A DNA stretch of 20,086 bases from Desulfocicer vacuolatum DSM 3385 (GTDB lineage: Bacteria; Desulfobacterota; Desulfobacteria; Desulfobacterales; SURF-7), in the NCBI GenBank assembly GCA_945870015.1, contig CAMBQS010000018.1, positions 1 through 20,086 on the forward strand. Direction: 5' to 3'. The notes beneath the pieces were generated by a model. That model did no database searches and had not been told where the DNA came from. It worked only from the letters and a program-made list of their open reading frames with translations. The position numbers were made by a program, and so were the translations under genes. Shown piece by piece: positions 8,078-15,651 of the stretch (position 1 is its first letter; every line of letters begins with the position of its first letter).

Positions 8078-9763
8078 TTATGTTGCCATATGCACACGAA
8101 CCTGATTCACCGGAATTACCCAGTTGTTTTTGTTGCAGATGTCCACACAGATTCCGGGAATGATCCGCTGCAATATTTCATAGTTCGGACCAGCCTCCCG
8201 GTTACAATCCGCCAGAATTTCCAGATCAAGGGAATTCGGCCCGGCTGCCTTGAATTGAACGGCGATCTTCTCCACACAATCCCCAAACCCTTTGGCTTTG
8301 AGTCCGGATAGGATCTCCTTTTGAAAAACAACGGGTATTGTTTCGGTAATCTGGTCTATATAAGCATAATCCAGACCAAACGGAATCCAAAGCCTGAACC
8401 CCCTGGAAAGATTTCCGGGAGATGCGGAAAGAAAATCTTCTGTTTTCAGTGTAACCACCGCGCCACCTAATAGTTCCAGCTTTACTGCTTCCGGGGTCTG
8501 AACAACTACCCTGCCATGGGTCTGGTCTTTCAGTACTACCCAATCCCCGCAGTCTGTCGGGAACCATGGCTCATCCTTTGCGATTGGCCGAGATCGCATA
8601 TCCAGCAGATCTTTTATGGGGATCTTCTGTTCTCCCCCGTCAAGAGCCTTGTTCACGAGACGTGTATAGAGATTCAACGCAGCAACCTTGAATGGAAGGC
8701 CGCGATAGATCACCAGCTCCCCCTCTTTAACCGGACCGAGATTCAACAGCAGCCTTGCCTGTGTCCAGATCAGTGGAATCGCCTGTTTTGATGTCCAGCC
8801 AATGCCGATCAGAAAAATGGCAGCAATGGACAACAGCAGCCAGTCTCCAAATATATATAATACGGCAAAAACGGAAAGCATGGCAGCCATTATCGCCACT
8901 GAATAATAGAGAATATCAAAAAACCGGGTATAGACTGATCTTTCGTTTTTATGAATCGGGCTGAATCTCCGGATACGACCATGCAGAAATAAAAAAAATC
9001 CTATTGTAAAAACAAAGGATAAAAAAGCGATGATCAGATTCCGGCCCCGGCTCTTGAAAAAAATCTGTGTGAAATCCCTGGCGGATTCGGATAGTGTTTT
9101 CCGCTGATCCAGCCTGAGATCCAGATTCCGCCGGCTGATGTTCATGTCGGTCTTTACCTCATCAAAGCGGTTCTGCCAGAGTTGTCTGCTCTGCTTCAGC
9201 TTTTCGACAAGAGGGGTCTCTTTTGCTTGGGATAGCAGAATGTCAATATTTTGAATTGCCTTTTCGATCCTGGGCAACTGGGTTTCATATGCCTCAACCT
9301 GATTTCTCAACCTCTCAATTTCACGGGGATGCGCGGTAATTTTCTTTACTTCGCGAATCAAAGGGCCGACCAGTTCCTTCAGCTCCCGCTGCCAGTCAAC
9401 TCCCGTCTTCTTATCTTCCTGCTCCTTTCGGGTGTCCACATCTGTTGCAAGCTGACTGAAACTTGCTTCCATCTCTTCCTTCCGATTGCTCAGTTCCTGT
9501 ATTTCAATCCGCAGATCCTGTTCTCGCCCGATTCCGCTCTGACTTTGAAGTTCTATCTGGCGGGTTTCAATCTCTCTGGTTACATTATCGATGGACTTGA
9601 TCAGCATGGACATATTGTTCAACCGGCTTTTGATTTCCCCCTTTCGGGCAAGAATATCCGATTCATCTCCTGCAAAACTCAACGGGGTTTCAAAGGTGAA
9701 AAAAGCAATGATGCAGACTGAAAACCAGACCAGGTATGTTCTGATGCAAACCGTTTTTTTCAT
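8078..9763 (-). CDS. MscS-like membrane protein with signal peptide, periplasmic coiled coil and two apparent beta-domains
   Basis: From ATG 9763 the protein is 561 residues. It starts with a signal peptide (MKKTVC, hydrophobic core, SFA near residue 31). A long helical, charged region with coiled-coil character follows (about 35-235), presumably periplasmic. Three membrane helices lie at about 242-261, 284-304 and 307-325. An MscS-type beta-domain follows (KEGELVIYRGLPFKVAALNL, then DGGEQKIPIKDLL). A second similar unit at about 405-455 (GDWVVLKDQTHGRVVVQTP) precedes an MscS-like C-terminal alpha/beta domain ending IPVNQVRVHM. It is probably a mechanosensitive channel or relative in the inner membrane. 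An upstream in-frame TTG at 9826, 9 nt after GGAGAGG, would add 21 residues before the signal peptide. I prefer 9763 because it leaves a normal signal sequence. Confidence 0.8.
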   Translation of the reverse strand: MKKTVCIRTYLVWFSVCIIAFFTFETPLSFAGDESDILARKGEIKSRLNNMSMLIKSIDNVTREIETRQIELQSQSGIGREQDLRIEIQELSNRKEEMEASFSQLATDVDTRKEQEDKKTGVDWQRELKELVGPLIREVKKITAHPREIERLRNQVEAYETQLPRIEKAIQNIDILLSQAKETPLVEKLKQSRQLWQNRFDEVKTDMNISRRNLDLRLDQRKTLSESARDFTQIFFKSRGRNLIIAFLSFVFTIGFFLFLHGRIRRFSPIHKNERSVYTRFFDILYYSVAIMAAMLSVFAVLYIFGDWLLLSIAAIFLIGIGWTSKQAIPLIWTQARLLLNLGPVKEGELVIYRGLPFKVAALNLYTRLVNKALDGGEQKIPIKDLLDMRSRPIAKDEPWFPTDCGDWVVLKDQTHGRVVVQTPEAVKLELLGGAVVTLKTEDFLSASPGNLSRGFRLWIPFGLDYAYIDQITETIPVVFQKEILSGLKAKGFGDCVEKIAVQFKAAGPNSLDLEILADCNREAGPNYEILQRIIPGICVDICNKNNWVIPVNQVRVHMAT

Positions 9764-9808
9764 ATCCAGTTCCGACCTTTTGATAAAAGTGTAATGGAAA
9801 AGGAAGCC

Positions 9809-9837
9809 GGATAATCGAACCCGCAACGAGGTTATCC
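9809..9837 (-). other. Inverted repeat in the 5' leader of the MscS-like gene
   Basis: GGATAA and TTATCC form perfect 6-bp arms (9809-9814 and 9832-9837) around a 17-nt loop that holds the alternative TTG start at 9826. In the transcript the hairpin would overlap the end of the AAGGAGAGG purine tract. It could weaken use of that TTG start or act as leader structure. Short arms make this tentative. Confidence 0.25.
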
Positions 9838-9879
9838 TCTCCTTAAAAAAATGATTTCCAAATTCTGTGCAGAGTCATC

Positions 9880-9909
9880 ACTATAGGATGTAATTTTATC
9901 TGATGTCAA
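9880..9909 (-). promoter_or_regulatory. Sigma-70-type promoter for the MscS-like gene
   Basis: On the minus strand TTGACA (9909-9904), an 18-bp spacer and TATAGT (9885-9880) form a near-consensus promoter. Transcription would start near 9873, giving a leader of about 110 nt before ATG 9763. Confidence 0.65.
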
Positions 9910-9926
9910 TAACGTAGATTTATGTT

Positions 9927-9941
9927 TCAGAACTGTTCTGA
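9927..9941. promoter_or_regulatory. Perfect 15-bp palindrome, candidate operator
   Basis: TCAGAACTGTTCTGA has 7-bp perfect arms around a single central T. It sits between the two divergent promoters, 8 bp upstream of the -35 box of the CULT gene (about -44 to -58) and 17 bp upstream of the -35 box of the MscS-like gene. The symmetry and place suit a dimeric regulator, perhaps an activator of the CULT gene. The regulator is unknown and chance cannot be excluded. Confidence 0.35.
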
Positions 9942-9949
9942 CCATGCCA

Positions 9950-9978
9950 TTGACTTTTCAAGGCGGATGGCGTTAAAT
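9950..9978 (+). promoter_or_regulatory. Sigma-70-type promoter for the CULT-domain gene
   Basis: TTGACT (9950-9955), an exact 17-bp spacer and TTAAAT (9973-9978) match sigma-70 at 5/6 and 4/6 positions. Transcription would start near 9985, which makes the in-frame TTG at 9989 an unlikely start codon and supports ATG 10040 or 10052. Confidence 0.55.
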
Positions 9979-10039
9979 GGAATAACGATTGGAAGTGCCG
10001 CCCAATCGTCTATTTCCCCGTCATCACCGGAACCGTCTG

Positions 10040-10474
10040 ATGGTTATTGCCATGGAGCACGAAACAGTATCAAGTTATTTATTCCGAACCGAACCTTCTA
10101 CCGGTGACAAAGGATTTGCGACCTCCCTTTCCGATGAGGAGAAGGAGAAAAATCATCAAGAGTCAGAACAGATCGTTTGTCGCCAATGCAGCCATATCAT
10201 AACGAAACCTGAAGAAAGGATTCAGGTAAACGGGTCACATCAACATACGTTTGCCAACCCCAGTGGCCTGATATTTGAAATCGGTTGTTTTCAGACAGCC
10301 AAAGGATGCGGATGCACAGAACAGGCTACCAGTGAGTTTAGCTGGTTCAGCGGTTATTCATGGAGAATCGCTGTTTGCGGAAAGTGTCTGACACAGTTGG
10401 GATGGCTGTTTTCCTCATCCAGAGGGTCATCCCGTTTTTTCGGGCTGATTATCAACAAACTTATTTGTATTTAA
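10040..10474 (+). CDS. Single-domain CULT protein (cereblon-type thalidomide-binding fold)
   Basis: From ATG 10040 the protein has 144 residues. A polar N-terminal tail of about 40 residues precedes a complete CULT domain. Zinc ligands are Cys47/Cys50 (CRQC) and Cys113/Cys116 (CGKC). Between them lie HTFANPSGLIFEIGCF (69-84) and FSWFSGYSWRIAVC (100-113). The tri-tryptophan cage is intact: Trp102, Trp108 and Trp122 show the same spacing (6 and 14) as human cereblon Trp380, Trp386 and Trp400. The ending RFFGLIINKL matches the family C-terminal strand. The second histidine usually found before the last Trp (HLGW/HIGW) is Gln119 here, and Phe100 replaces cereblon His378. Known homologues bind uridine, thalidomide-like imides and cyclic imide termini of damaged proteins; the bacterial function is not established. 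GGAA lies 7 nt before ATG 10040, and ATG 10052 is an alternative. No signal peptide is visible. Confidence 0.85.
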   Translation: MVIAMEHETVSSYLFRTEPSTGDKGFATSLSDEEKEKNHQESEQIVCRQCSHIITKPEERIQVNGSHQHTFANPSGLIFEIGCFQTAKGCGCTEQATSEFSWFSGYSWRIAVCGKCLTQLGWLFSSSRGSSRFFGLIINKLICI

Positions 10475-10507
10475 ACAGATAAAAGGAAGGGGAAAGCGCG
10501 TGAAGGA

Positions 10508-10906
10508 TTATGGTGCCGGCGCTGAGTCAACTTTACCGATTGTATGGTTTCGAATGCACTCCGACAACCAGGCCTGTTGATAATAGGTCAACTCCTCAAA
10601 TTTTATGCTGAATCGTCGGATAACGGCTGTACTAAAAGGATTGGTGCTTCTGACCTCTACATCGGAGATTGCTTTTCCAGTGAATTTATAAGGGCTTGTA
10701 TTATTATCTGCCTTTCCGTCAAATAAAATGGAAATCTCATATACATCTGTATCTTTCTCTTTTCCCTGTTTATACTGAAAAGCCAACCCCCCCTCACTGA
10801 TATCGACAACCTGCCCCATCTGGAATGAATAAGGCCCGAGAACTGCGAACACACCCGGCTTTACCATAAACCTTGTATGATTTCTTCGATCGACCCGACC
10901 AGGCAT
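10508..10906 (-). CDS. PilZ-domain protein (c-di-GMP receptor)
   Basis: The 132-residue protein is a stand-alone PilZ domain. It has the N-terminal RxxxR motif (Arg8 and Arg12 in RRNHTRF) and the DxSxxG motif (Asp35, Ser37, Gly40 in DISEGGLAF), the two elements that bind cyclic di-GMP. Downstream beta-strand pattern (YEISILFDG, GKAISDVEV, RRFSIKFEEL) fits the family. Such proteins relay c-di-GMP levels to motility, polysaccharide or secretion targets; the partner is unknown. ATG 10906 is chosen because GGAG lies 6 nt upstream; the adjacent in-frame GTG 10909 is too close. It converges with the CULT gene, with a 33-bp gap. Confidence 0.88.
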   Translation of the reverse strand: MPGRVDRRNHTRFMVKPGVFAVLGPYSFQMGQVVDISEGGLAFQYKQGKEKDTDVYEISILFDGKADNNTSPYKFTGKAISDVEVRSTNPFSTAVIRRFSIKFEELTYYQQAWLSECIRNHTIGKVDSAPAP

Positions 10907-11037
10907 CACCTTCTCCTGTGTGTTGAAACCGGTTACTGTTCAGCTTTCGCTATGTTTTGCAAGGGATGGTCAATAAAAAATTCCATACCATTCAAGCAAC
11001 CCATATAAAGTATGTAGTGTATAACATAAACAATGTT

Positions 11038-11066
11038 TTTATAGCGGAGTGATGTTTAAATGTCAA
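11038..11066 (-). promoter_or_regulatory. Near-consensus sigma-70 promoter for the PilZ gene
   Basis: On the minus strand TTGACA (11066-11061), a 17-bp spacer and TATAAA (11043-11038) form an almost perfect promoter. The start near 11031 gives a leader of about 125 nt. It lies in the 253-bp gap after ispD, so the PilZ gene is probably its own transcription unit. Confidence 0.7.
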
Positions 11067-11159
11067 TGTTATTTCCCAAAATAAGCGCTGCCAAAAAGAT
11101 AACTTGCTGTGATCTATATGATATAATTTTCGCTGATCATTAACTTGCAATAAGACGAT

Positions 11160-11873
11160 TCATCTTGGTTTTGAAAACTGTTGGGCCAAAGTGATAATGG
11201 CCTCTGCCAGCCTGAGGTCTTCCTGGGTTGTGATTTTGATATTATCCCGTGTACCATTGATGACAAACACTTCGTGGCCGGTCTGTTCGACAAGATATGC
11301 ATCATCTGTCCCCAGGAAATTTTTTCTCCGCGCCATGTCATGGGCCTCTTTGATTACACGATACTGAAAAGCCTGCGGTGTCTGGGCCAGATAGATCCCG
11401 CTCCGATCAACAGTCCGGCATATACGACCCTGATGATCCACCTTTTTGAGTGTATCAAATGCGGAGACTCCAAGAATACAGGCGCCATTTATTTCTGCAC
11501 AGTGAATCAGATCGCAAATCTGATTTTCCCTTACAAAAGGCCTTACACCATCATGAATCAGAACAATACCCTTCTGTCCTTCTTCAGCAACCGCTTCCAG
11601 GCCGTAAAAAACAGAATCCTGACGTTCCACCCCTCCGGGTACCATTTTTACCTTTTCAGCATGGTCAACCCTGGTAAGTATCTCTGTTTGACAAAATTCA
11701 ATATCATCCGGTGGAACAACCAAGATAATATGATTGCAACGTTCATTTGTTGTAAAGATCTGTAAGGTGTGACTGAGAATCGGACGATCCTGGAGAATCA
11801 GATACTGTTTCCGGACAGGCTCTCCCATCCGGATTCCCCTGCCCCCGGCAACTATGATTACAGAAACAGTCAT
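11160..11873 (-). CDS. ispD: 2-C-methyl-D-erythritol 4-phosphate cytidylyltransferase
   Basis: IspD joins CTP and MEP to give CDP-ME, the third step of the MEP isoprenoid pathway. The 237-residue protein (from ATG 11873) starts with the nucleotide-binding signature VIIVAGGRGIRMG followed by KQY. It then has PGGVERQDSVFYGL, HDGVRPFV, LAQTPQAFQY, GTDDAYLVE and GTRDNIKITTQEDL, all typical. Length fits the family. No ispF is fused or adjacent downstream, unlike many bacteria where ispD and ispF are paired or fused. An in-frame TTG at 11888 would add five residues; neither start has a strong ribosome binding site. It lies 82 bp after the HPr-domain gene on the same strand and may share its transcript. 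Confidence 0.95.
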   Translation of the reverse strand: MTVSVIIVAGGRGIRMGEPVRKQYLILQDRPILSHTLQIFTTNERCNHIILVVPPDDIEFCQTEILTRVDHAEKVKMVPGGVERQDSVFYGLEAVAEEGQKGIVLIHDGVRPFVRENQICDLIHCAEINGACILGVSAFDTLKKVDHQGRICRTVDRSGIYLAQTPQAFQYRVIKEAHDMARRKNFLGTDDAYLVEQTGHEVFVINGTRDNIKITTQEDLRLAEAIITLAQQFSKPR

Positions 11874-11955
11874 ACACGTATCGATCAACCCTGAGTTGCT
11901 TTCATTCCCTGAATTCTGCTTTTCAACGGCTTCATCTAACCCAAAAGAGCTTGAT

Positions 11956-13257
11956 TTATCTCAGATAATTCAATTCTTTTGGAAGCGGGATACCCTTCCC
12001 CATGGTATCCTCCCCGTAGTTAACATCCGCCAGTATCTCAATATCTTTTAATGCCCGGGTATCCCCTTCAAAGATTACCCGGGTAATATTTTCCTTATGA
12101 ATCTGACCTCCGGCCCACTGGATGTCCAGAACGCTGCTGGCATCAAACCGGTTATCTCCGACACAAAGCTCTACCTGCCCTCCATAGTATTGAACGATTT
12201 TGGCGACCAGAAGACTAGGACGGCTATGAAAGCCCAGCTTTACCGGAACCGGTACATCAATAGACGATCTCGCTATATTTTCGTTTAGAATCTCACTGGC
12301 AAACTCCTTACCATCTGTCAGAAAATGGCAGACATAATAGAGTCCGTAATTGATGGTTCTGTCTAACAAAGTTGCAGGGTCAATCAACTCGGAAAGATGA
12401 TTTCGGGCTTTTTGATGAATTCTCTTGTGTCCTCTTTCAAGAAGATGGCGTTCATAAAAATGCAGCAACCGGCCTACAATCTGAAGAATATGAAAAACAA
12501 CTGAAAAATAACTTCGCAACTGTTTCAGTTTCCGGTGGCCAAATCGATATCCGCCTTGAATAACGTAGGTATCAAATGATGATTGCAGGTTATGAACCAG
12601 CATTTCAAAACGCCGGATTTCGACCTCATTCACCTTTTTCGGAACCATCTCCAGCATACCCTGTAAATCATAAGGCTCATAAAATCCCAGTTGATCGAAA
12701 TTGCCGGCAATGGTTAAAAACTCACTTGCAATCTTTACGATTTTGCTCTTTTCCTGATCTGTATCGTCATCGATGTCAAACTCCAGCATCTCATTGGTTA
12801 CCACCGTTGGGAAATAATTCTGATCCCAATCCTCTTCCGGAATCGGAATTTGTAGACGCTCTGCCTCTTTGAGAATGACCGGAGCCAATTTGATCAGGGA
12901 GCCGGTCAGAAAATCAAGAGTAATCCCCCCCTGCTTAATAAAATCTTCCGTATTGGGAAGGTCATAGAATGGTATCCGGTTTAAAATATGTTTTTGTGAG
13001 TATCCACCCAGGCTCAGATGACGGACGGAAGCGGCATACTCTCTGTAAATATACCAATTTTGATTGTTTTTGGCCCCATGGAAATCCAGAAAATCTTCAA
13101 GAAGTTGAGACGACGCAATCAATTGAGAAAAGAATTTTTGTGTAAAAGAATTTCGTGTATTATCAAACCTGGATAAATATTTACAGGTTTTCAAGTAGTC
13201 ATAGGAATAGATCCGTACTTTTTCAGCAAACGGAATATTGCGAACAAATTGATTCAC
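11956..13257 (-). CDS. Large protein with C-terminal HPr phosphocarrier domain
   Basis: The 433-residue protein ends in an HPr-like domain (about 338-410). GFHSRPS carries His344, the equivalent of the PEP-dependent phosphorylation site, with Arg346 after it. Ser375 (DASSVLDI) lies exactly 31 residues on, matching Ser46 of HPr. The first 330 or so residues are rich in predicted helix, lack membrane segments and match no family I can name. No EI, EII or HPr kinase gene is in the window. A regulatory PTS role is plausible but inferred. The GTG start at 13257 follows AAGGTG at about 6 nt. The gene begins about 40 bp after the RNase P RNA, on the same strand, and precedes ispD. Confidence 0.82.
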   Translation of the reverse strand: MNQFVRNIPFAEKVRIYSYDYLKTCKYLSRFDNTRNSFTQKFFSQLIASSQLLEDFLDFHGAKNNQNWYIYREYAASVRHLSLGGYSQKHILNRIPFYDLPNTEDFIKQGGITLDFLTGSLIKLAPVILKEAERLQIPIPEEDWDQNYFPTVVTNEMLEFDIDDDTDQEKSKIVKIASEFLTIAGNFDQLGFYEPYDLQGMLEMVPKKVNEVEIRRFEMLVHNLQSSFDTYVIQGGYRFGHRKLKQLRSYFSVVFHILQIVGRLLHFYERHLLERGHKRIHQKARNHLSELIDPATLLDRTINYGLYYVCHFLTDGKEFASEILNENIARSSIDVPVPVKLGFHSRPSLLVAKIVQYYGGQVELCVGDNRFDASSVLDIQWAGGQIHKENITRVIFEGDTRALKDIEILADVNYGEDTMGKGIPLPKELNYLR

Positions 13258-13298
13258 ACCATCACCTTCATTATCATAAATAGTAACAAAAAAAACGG

Positions 13299-13698
13299 CC
13301 GAAGCAGTCCGTAAGCCGAATTCTGTTTCCGGTAAAGATTACTCTCAACCGGACTACGATCATTCATCTCTGGGTAACAGTTGCCCGCTACCTCTTGCGA
13401 CCTACCCGGAAACTCGGACGAGCAGCCCTCAAACATTTCCCTATTTGGTCTTGCACCGGGTGGGGTTTACAAAGCTTTTCCGGTCGCCCGGAAAACTGGT
13501 GTGCTCTTACCACACCTTTTCACCCTTACCGGCAGAACAGCAAGCTCAACGCTTGATCGATCCTGCAGGCGGTATCCTTTCTGTTGCACTTTCCTTCGCG
13601 TTACCGCGACTCCACGTTATGGAGCACCCTGCTCTTTGGTGTTCGGACTTTCCTCCGGATCAATACAGATAATCCGACGATCGTATAGCCTGCTCCGG
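13299..13698 (-). ncRNA. rnpB: RNase P RNA, bacterial class A-like
   Basis: This is the catalytic RNA that removes 5' leaders from pre-tRNAs. On the minus strand the conserved core elements appear in order: GAGGAAAGTCCGAACACC (about 13657-13640), ACAGAAA, GGTAAGGGTGAAAAGGTG, CAAGACCAAATAGG and GAGGTAGCGGGCAACTG. GAGATGAATGATC (about 13370-13358) and the 3' signature ACAGAATTCGGCTTA (13326-13312) follow. Helix P1 closes the molecule: CCGGAGCAG at the 5' end pairs with CTGCTTCGG at the 3' end with one G-U pair, and can extend by three pairs. Eight U residues (13295-13288) follow directly and probably mark the transcript end. No protein is encoded here. Confidence 0.96.
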
Positions 13699-13747
13699 CC
13701 GTATATTGATATTCCTCCAGATATTTACTTCTTTGTTTGAAAACAGA

Positions 13748-14464
13748 TCATTCTGCCCAATAAATGATCCGATAACACCGTGGACAAAACTCAAGCTTGT
13801 CAAAACGCTGCAGTTCATTATACATCTGGGCTGGGACATTCATATTGCACCCCTGACAAATCGTATTTTTTACGGCTGCAATCGCACTGCCATGGGTCTG
13901 TTCCCGGGCAATCCTGAAGCGTTTGATCACTTCCGGATTCATGGTTTTCTCAATCTCTTCCTTGCTGGATAACAGCGCTTTCAATTTTTCCCGCTCGGTA
14001 TCTCCTTTTTCATTAAGAGCAGCAATCTCCTTTGCAGCTTCCTCTCTCAATTTCGCGAGTTCCGATTTATCCTGAACGATCAGCTTTTCCTCTTTTTCCA
14101 GATAATCAAGCTTTTGAAGAATCTCATCCTCAATAGTGGAATTTTTCTTATGGAGGCCCTCGATCTCCTTCAATATTGCATGATACTCCTTGTTGGTCTT
14201 AACAGATACAAGCTTTTCATTGTTTCTTCGAATTTTTTCCTGATTGTCTTTTGTATCCGATTCCCGCAGACGGTATTCCTGTTTCAACCCTGAAATAACA
14301 GACTCTTTTTCCTCAATGGTCTGCTCAACGGATTGGATCTGTTTGTCAAACTCATCCATTTTGGGTTTGATACCATTCAGGAAAGCTTGAATTCGTGTAC
14401 TCTCTACATCAATACTCTGAAGCTCTACCAAGACTGCGATCTGTTCCCTTGTAATACTCACCAT
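13748..14464 (-). CDS. C4-type zinc-ribbon coiled-coil protein (DUF164 / zf-RING_7 family)
   Basis: The 238-residue protein is a long charged coiled coil (about residues 10-175), including IRRNNEKLVSVKTNKEYHAI, ending in a zinc ribbon. Four cysteines sit in CQGC (about 203-206) and CPRC (about 227-230), with QMYNEL between. This matches the DUF164/CT398-like family; members are widespread in bacteria and linked in some studies to secretion or RNA metabolism, but the function is not settled. It lies 24 bp downstream of the Nif3-like gene, a common pairing, and 50 bp upstream of the RNase P RNA. ATG 14464 has AGGTG 8 nt upstream. It is cytosolic, with no signal peptide. Confidence 0.92.
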   Translation of the reverse strand: MVSITREQIAVLVELQSIDVESTRIQAFLNGIKPKMDEFDKQIQSVEQTIEEKESVISGLKQEYRLRESDTKDNQEKIRRNNEKLVSVKTNKEYHAILKEIEGLHKKNSTIEDEILQKLDYLEKEEKLIVQDKSELAKLREEAAKEIAALNEKGDTEREKLKALLSSKEEIEKTMNPEVIKRFRIAREQTHGSAIAAVKNTICQGCNMNVPAQMYNELQRFDKLEFCPRCYRIIYWAE

Positions 14465-14488
14465 ACGCTTACACCTGCTTTCTCTTTG

Positions 14489-15613
14489 TTAGGATGAATA
14501 AACAACAAAAGGATCTTTTTCAAGATTGCATGCCTCTATGGAAACATCCATTCCTTTTGCCAAAATTGCATCGCGAAGTTTCTGAATCAGTACATTCACC
14601 ACCAGATGTTCTGATCCAAAATGCCCGACATCGATAATCCCTGCCCCGGCTTCTTCTGAAGCCCTTGCATCATGATACCGAATATCCCCGCTGATAAAAA
14701 CCTGCGCACCGGAAGCGAAAAAGTCCCCCAGCAGAGAGGCGCCACTCCCGGAACAGACCGCCACTTTCTCAACCAGTAATCCGGGATCTCCAACAACCCT
14801 GACACTGTTCAGATTCAATGCCTTTCTTACCTGATCAGAAAATTGATCCAGACGAATCCTTTTGGACAGGAATCCCACACGGCCCAGCCCCTGATTTCCT
14901 TTTTCCGGAACCAGGGGATATGCGTCATAGGCCATTGTTTCATAGGGATGATGTTTTTTCAAAAGAGCCACAACCGCGTCCAGATTCTCACCGTTGACAA
15001 CTGTTTCAATCCGGACCTCATCCACCTGGGACAGGATTCCGATACTTCCTGAAAACGGTTTTGAGGATACGCCGGGTGTAAATGTTCCGGTTCCAGGGTT
15101 TCGAAATGAACAGCATGTGTATCCGCCAATGGCCCCGGCCCGGGTCTGGAATAAAATTTCCAGCAAACTCTTCTCATGATCCGCGGGGACATAAAAAACC
15201 AGCTTATACTTATCGATCTGTTCCGGTTTTGACAGAACAGATACCTCCTTCAAACCGAGTTTTTCTGAAATAATATCATTGATCCCGCCACTTACGCTGT
15301 CAAGATTTGTATGGGCAGCAAACAAAGCCATCCTGTTTTGAACGGATAACTGTACGATCGAACCAACAGCGGTTGAAAAATCAATGCTGGACAATGGCTT
15401 GAAAATAAGGGGGTGGTGTGTAATCAGGAGATTGATCTTTTTCCGACAAGCATCTTCTACGACATCCGGCAACGGGTCAAGGGCAACCATAATCGATTGT
15501 ACCGGCCAGTTTTTATCACCAATTTGTAGCCCTGAATTGTCCCAGACTTCAGCGAGGTTCTGAGGAGCGATCTCATTCATAAGACGGATAATGTCTGAAA
15601 CTTTTACAGACAT
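14489..15613 (-). CDS. Nif3-like dinuclear metal centre protein (YbgI/YqfO family, long form)
   Basis: The 374-residue protein has the Nif3 fold in two halves. Metal ligands by family pattern are His66/His67 (ITHHPLIF), His101 and Asp105 (AAHTNLDSVSGG), and His331 and Glu335 (DVGHFGSEH). Residues about 130-240 form the extra CutA/PII-like domain found in the longer YqfO form, including PYETMAYDAYPL. The family forms hexamers and is annotated as GTP cyclohydrolase 1 type 2, but this activity is not certain; several members are described only as metal-binding hydrolase-like proteins. ATG 15613 has only a weak ribosome binding site and lies 38 bp downstream of a strong terminator, which raises the question of how it is expressed. 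Confidence 0.94.
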   Translation of the reverse strand: MSVKVSDIIRLMNEIAPQNLAEVWDNSGLQIGDKNWPVQSIMVALDPLPDVVEDACRKKINLLITHHPLIFKPLSSIDFSTAVGSIVQLSVQNRMALFAAHTNLDSVSGGINDIISEKLGLKEVSVLSKPEQIDKYKLVFYVPADHEKSLLEILFQTRAGAIGGYTCCSFRNPGTGTFTPGVSSKPFSGSIGILSQVDEVRIETVVNGENLDAVVALLKKHHPYETMAYDAYPLVPEKGNQGLGRVGFLSKRIRLDQFSDQVRKALNLNSVRVVGDPGLLVEKVAVCSGSGASLLGDFFASGAQVFISGDIRYHDARASEEAGAGIIDVGHFGSEHLVVNVLIQKLRDAILAKGMDVSIEACNLEKDPFVVYSS

Positions 15614-15651
15614 ATCAGTACCGGACAGGATCTTCTGCGTTCACGCCCAAT

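Noticed and set aside
10907..11037. Possible c-di-GMP riboswitch in the 125-nt leader of the PilZ gene
   Set aside because: The leader is AT-rich and shows none of the conserved GEMM helices or tetraloop pattern; nothing beyond the promoter is supported.
11181..11765. A 194-codon plus-strand frame opposite ispD
   Set aside because: ispD motifs run through the whole region on the minus strand; the antisense frame has no motif or initiation signal.
13254..13740. Several open frames on both strands between the HPr-domain and zinc-ribbon genes
   Set aside because: They lie wholly inside the RNase P RNA, whose conserved elements and P1 pairing explain the sequence.
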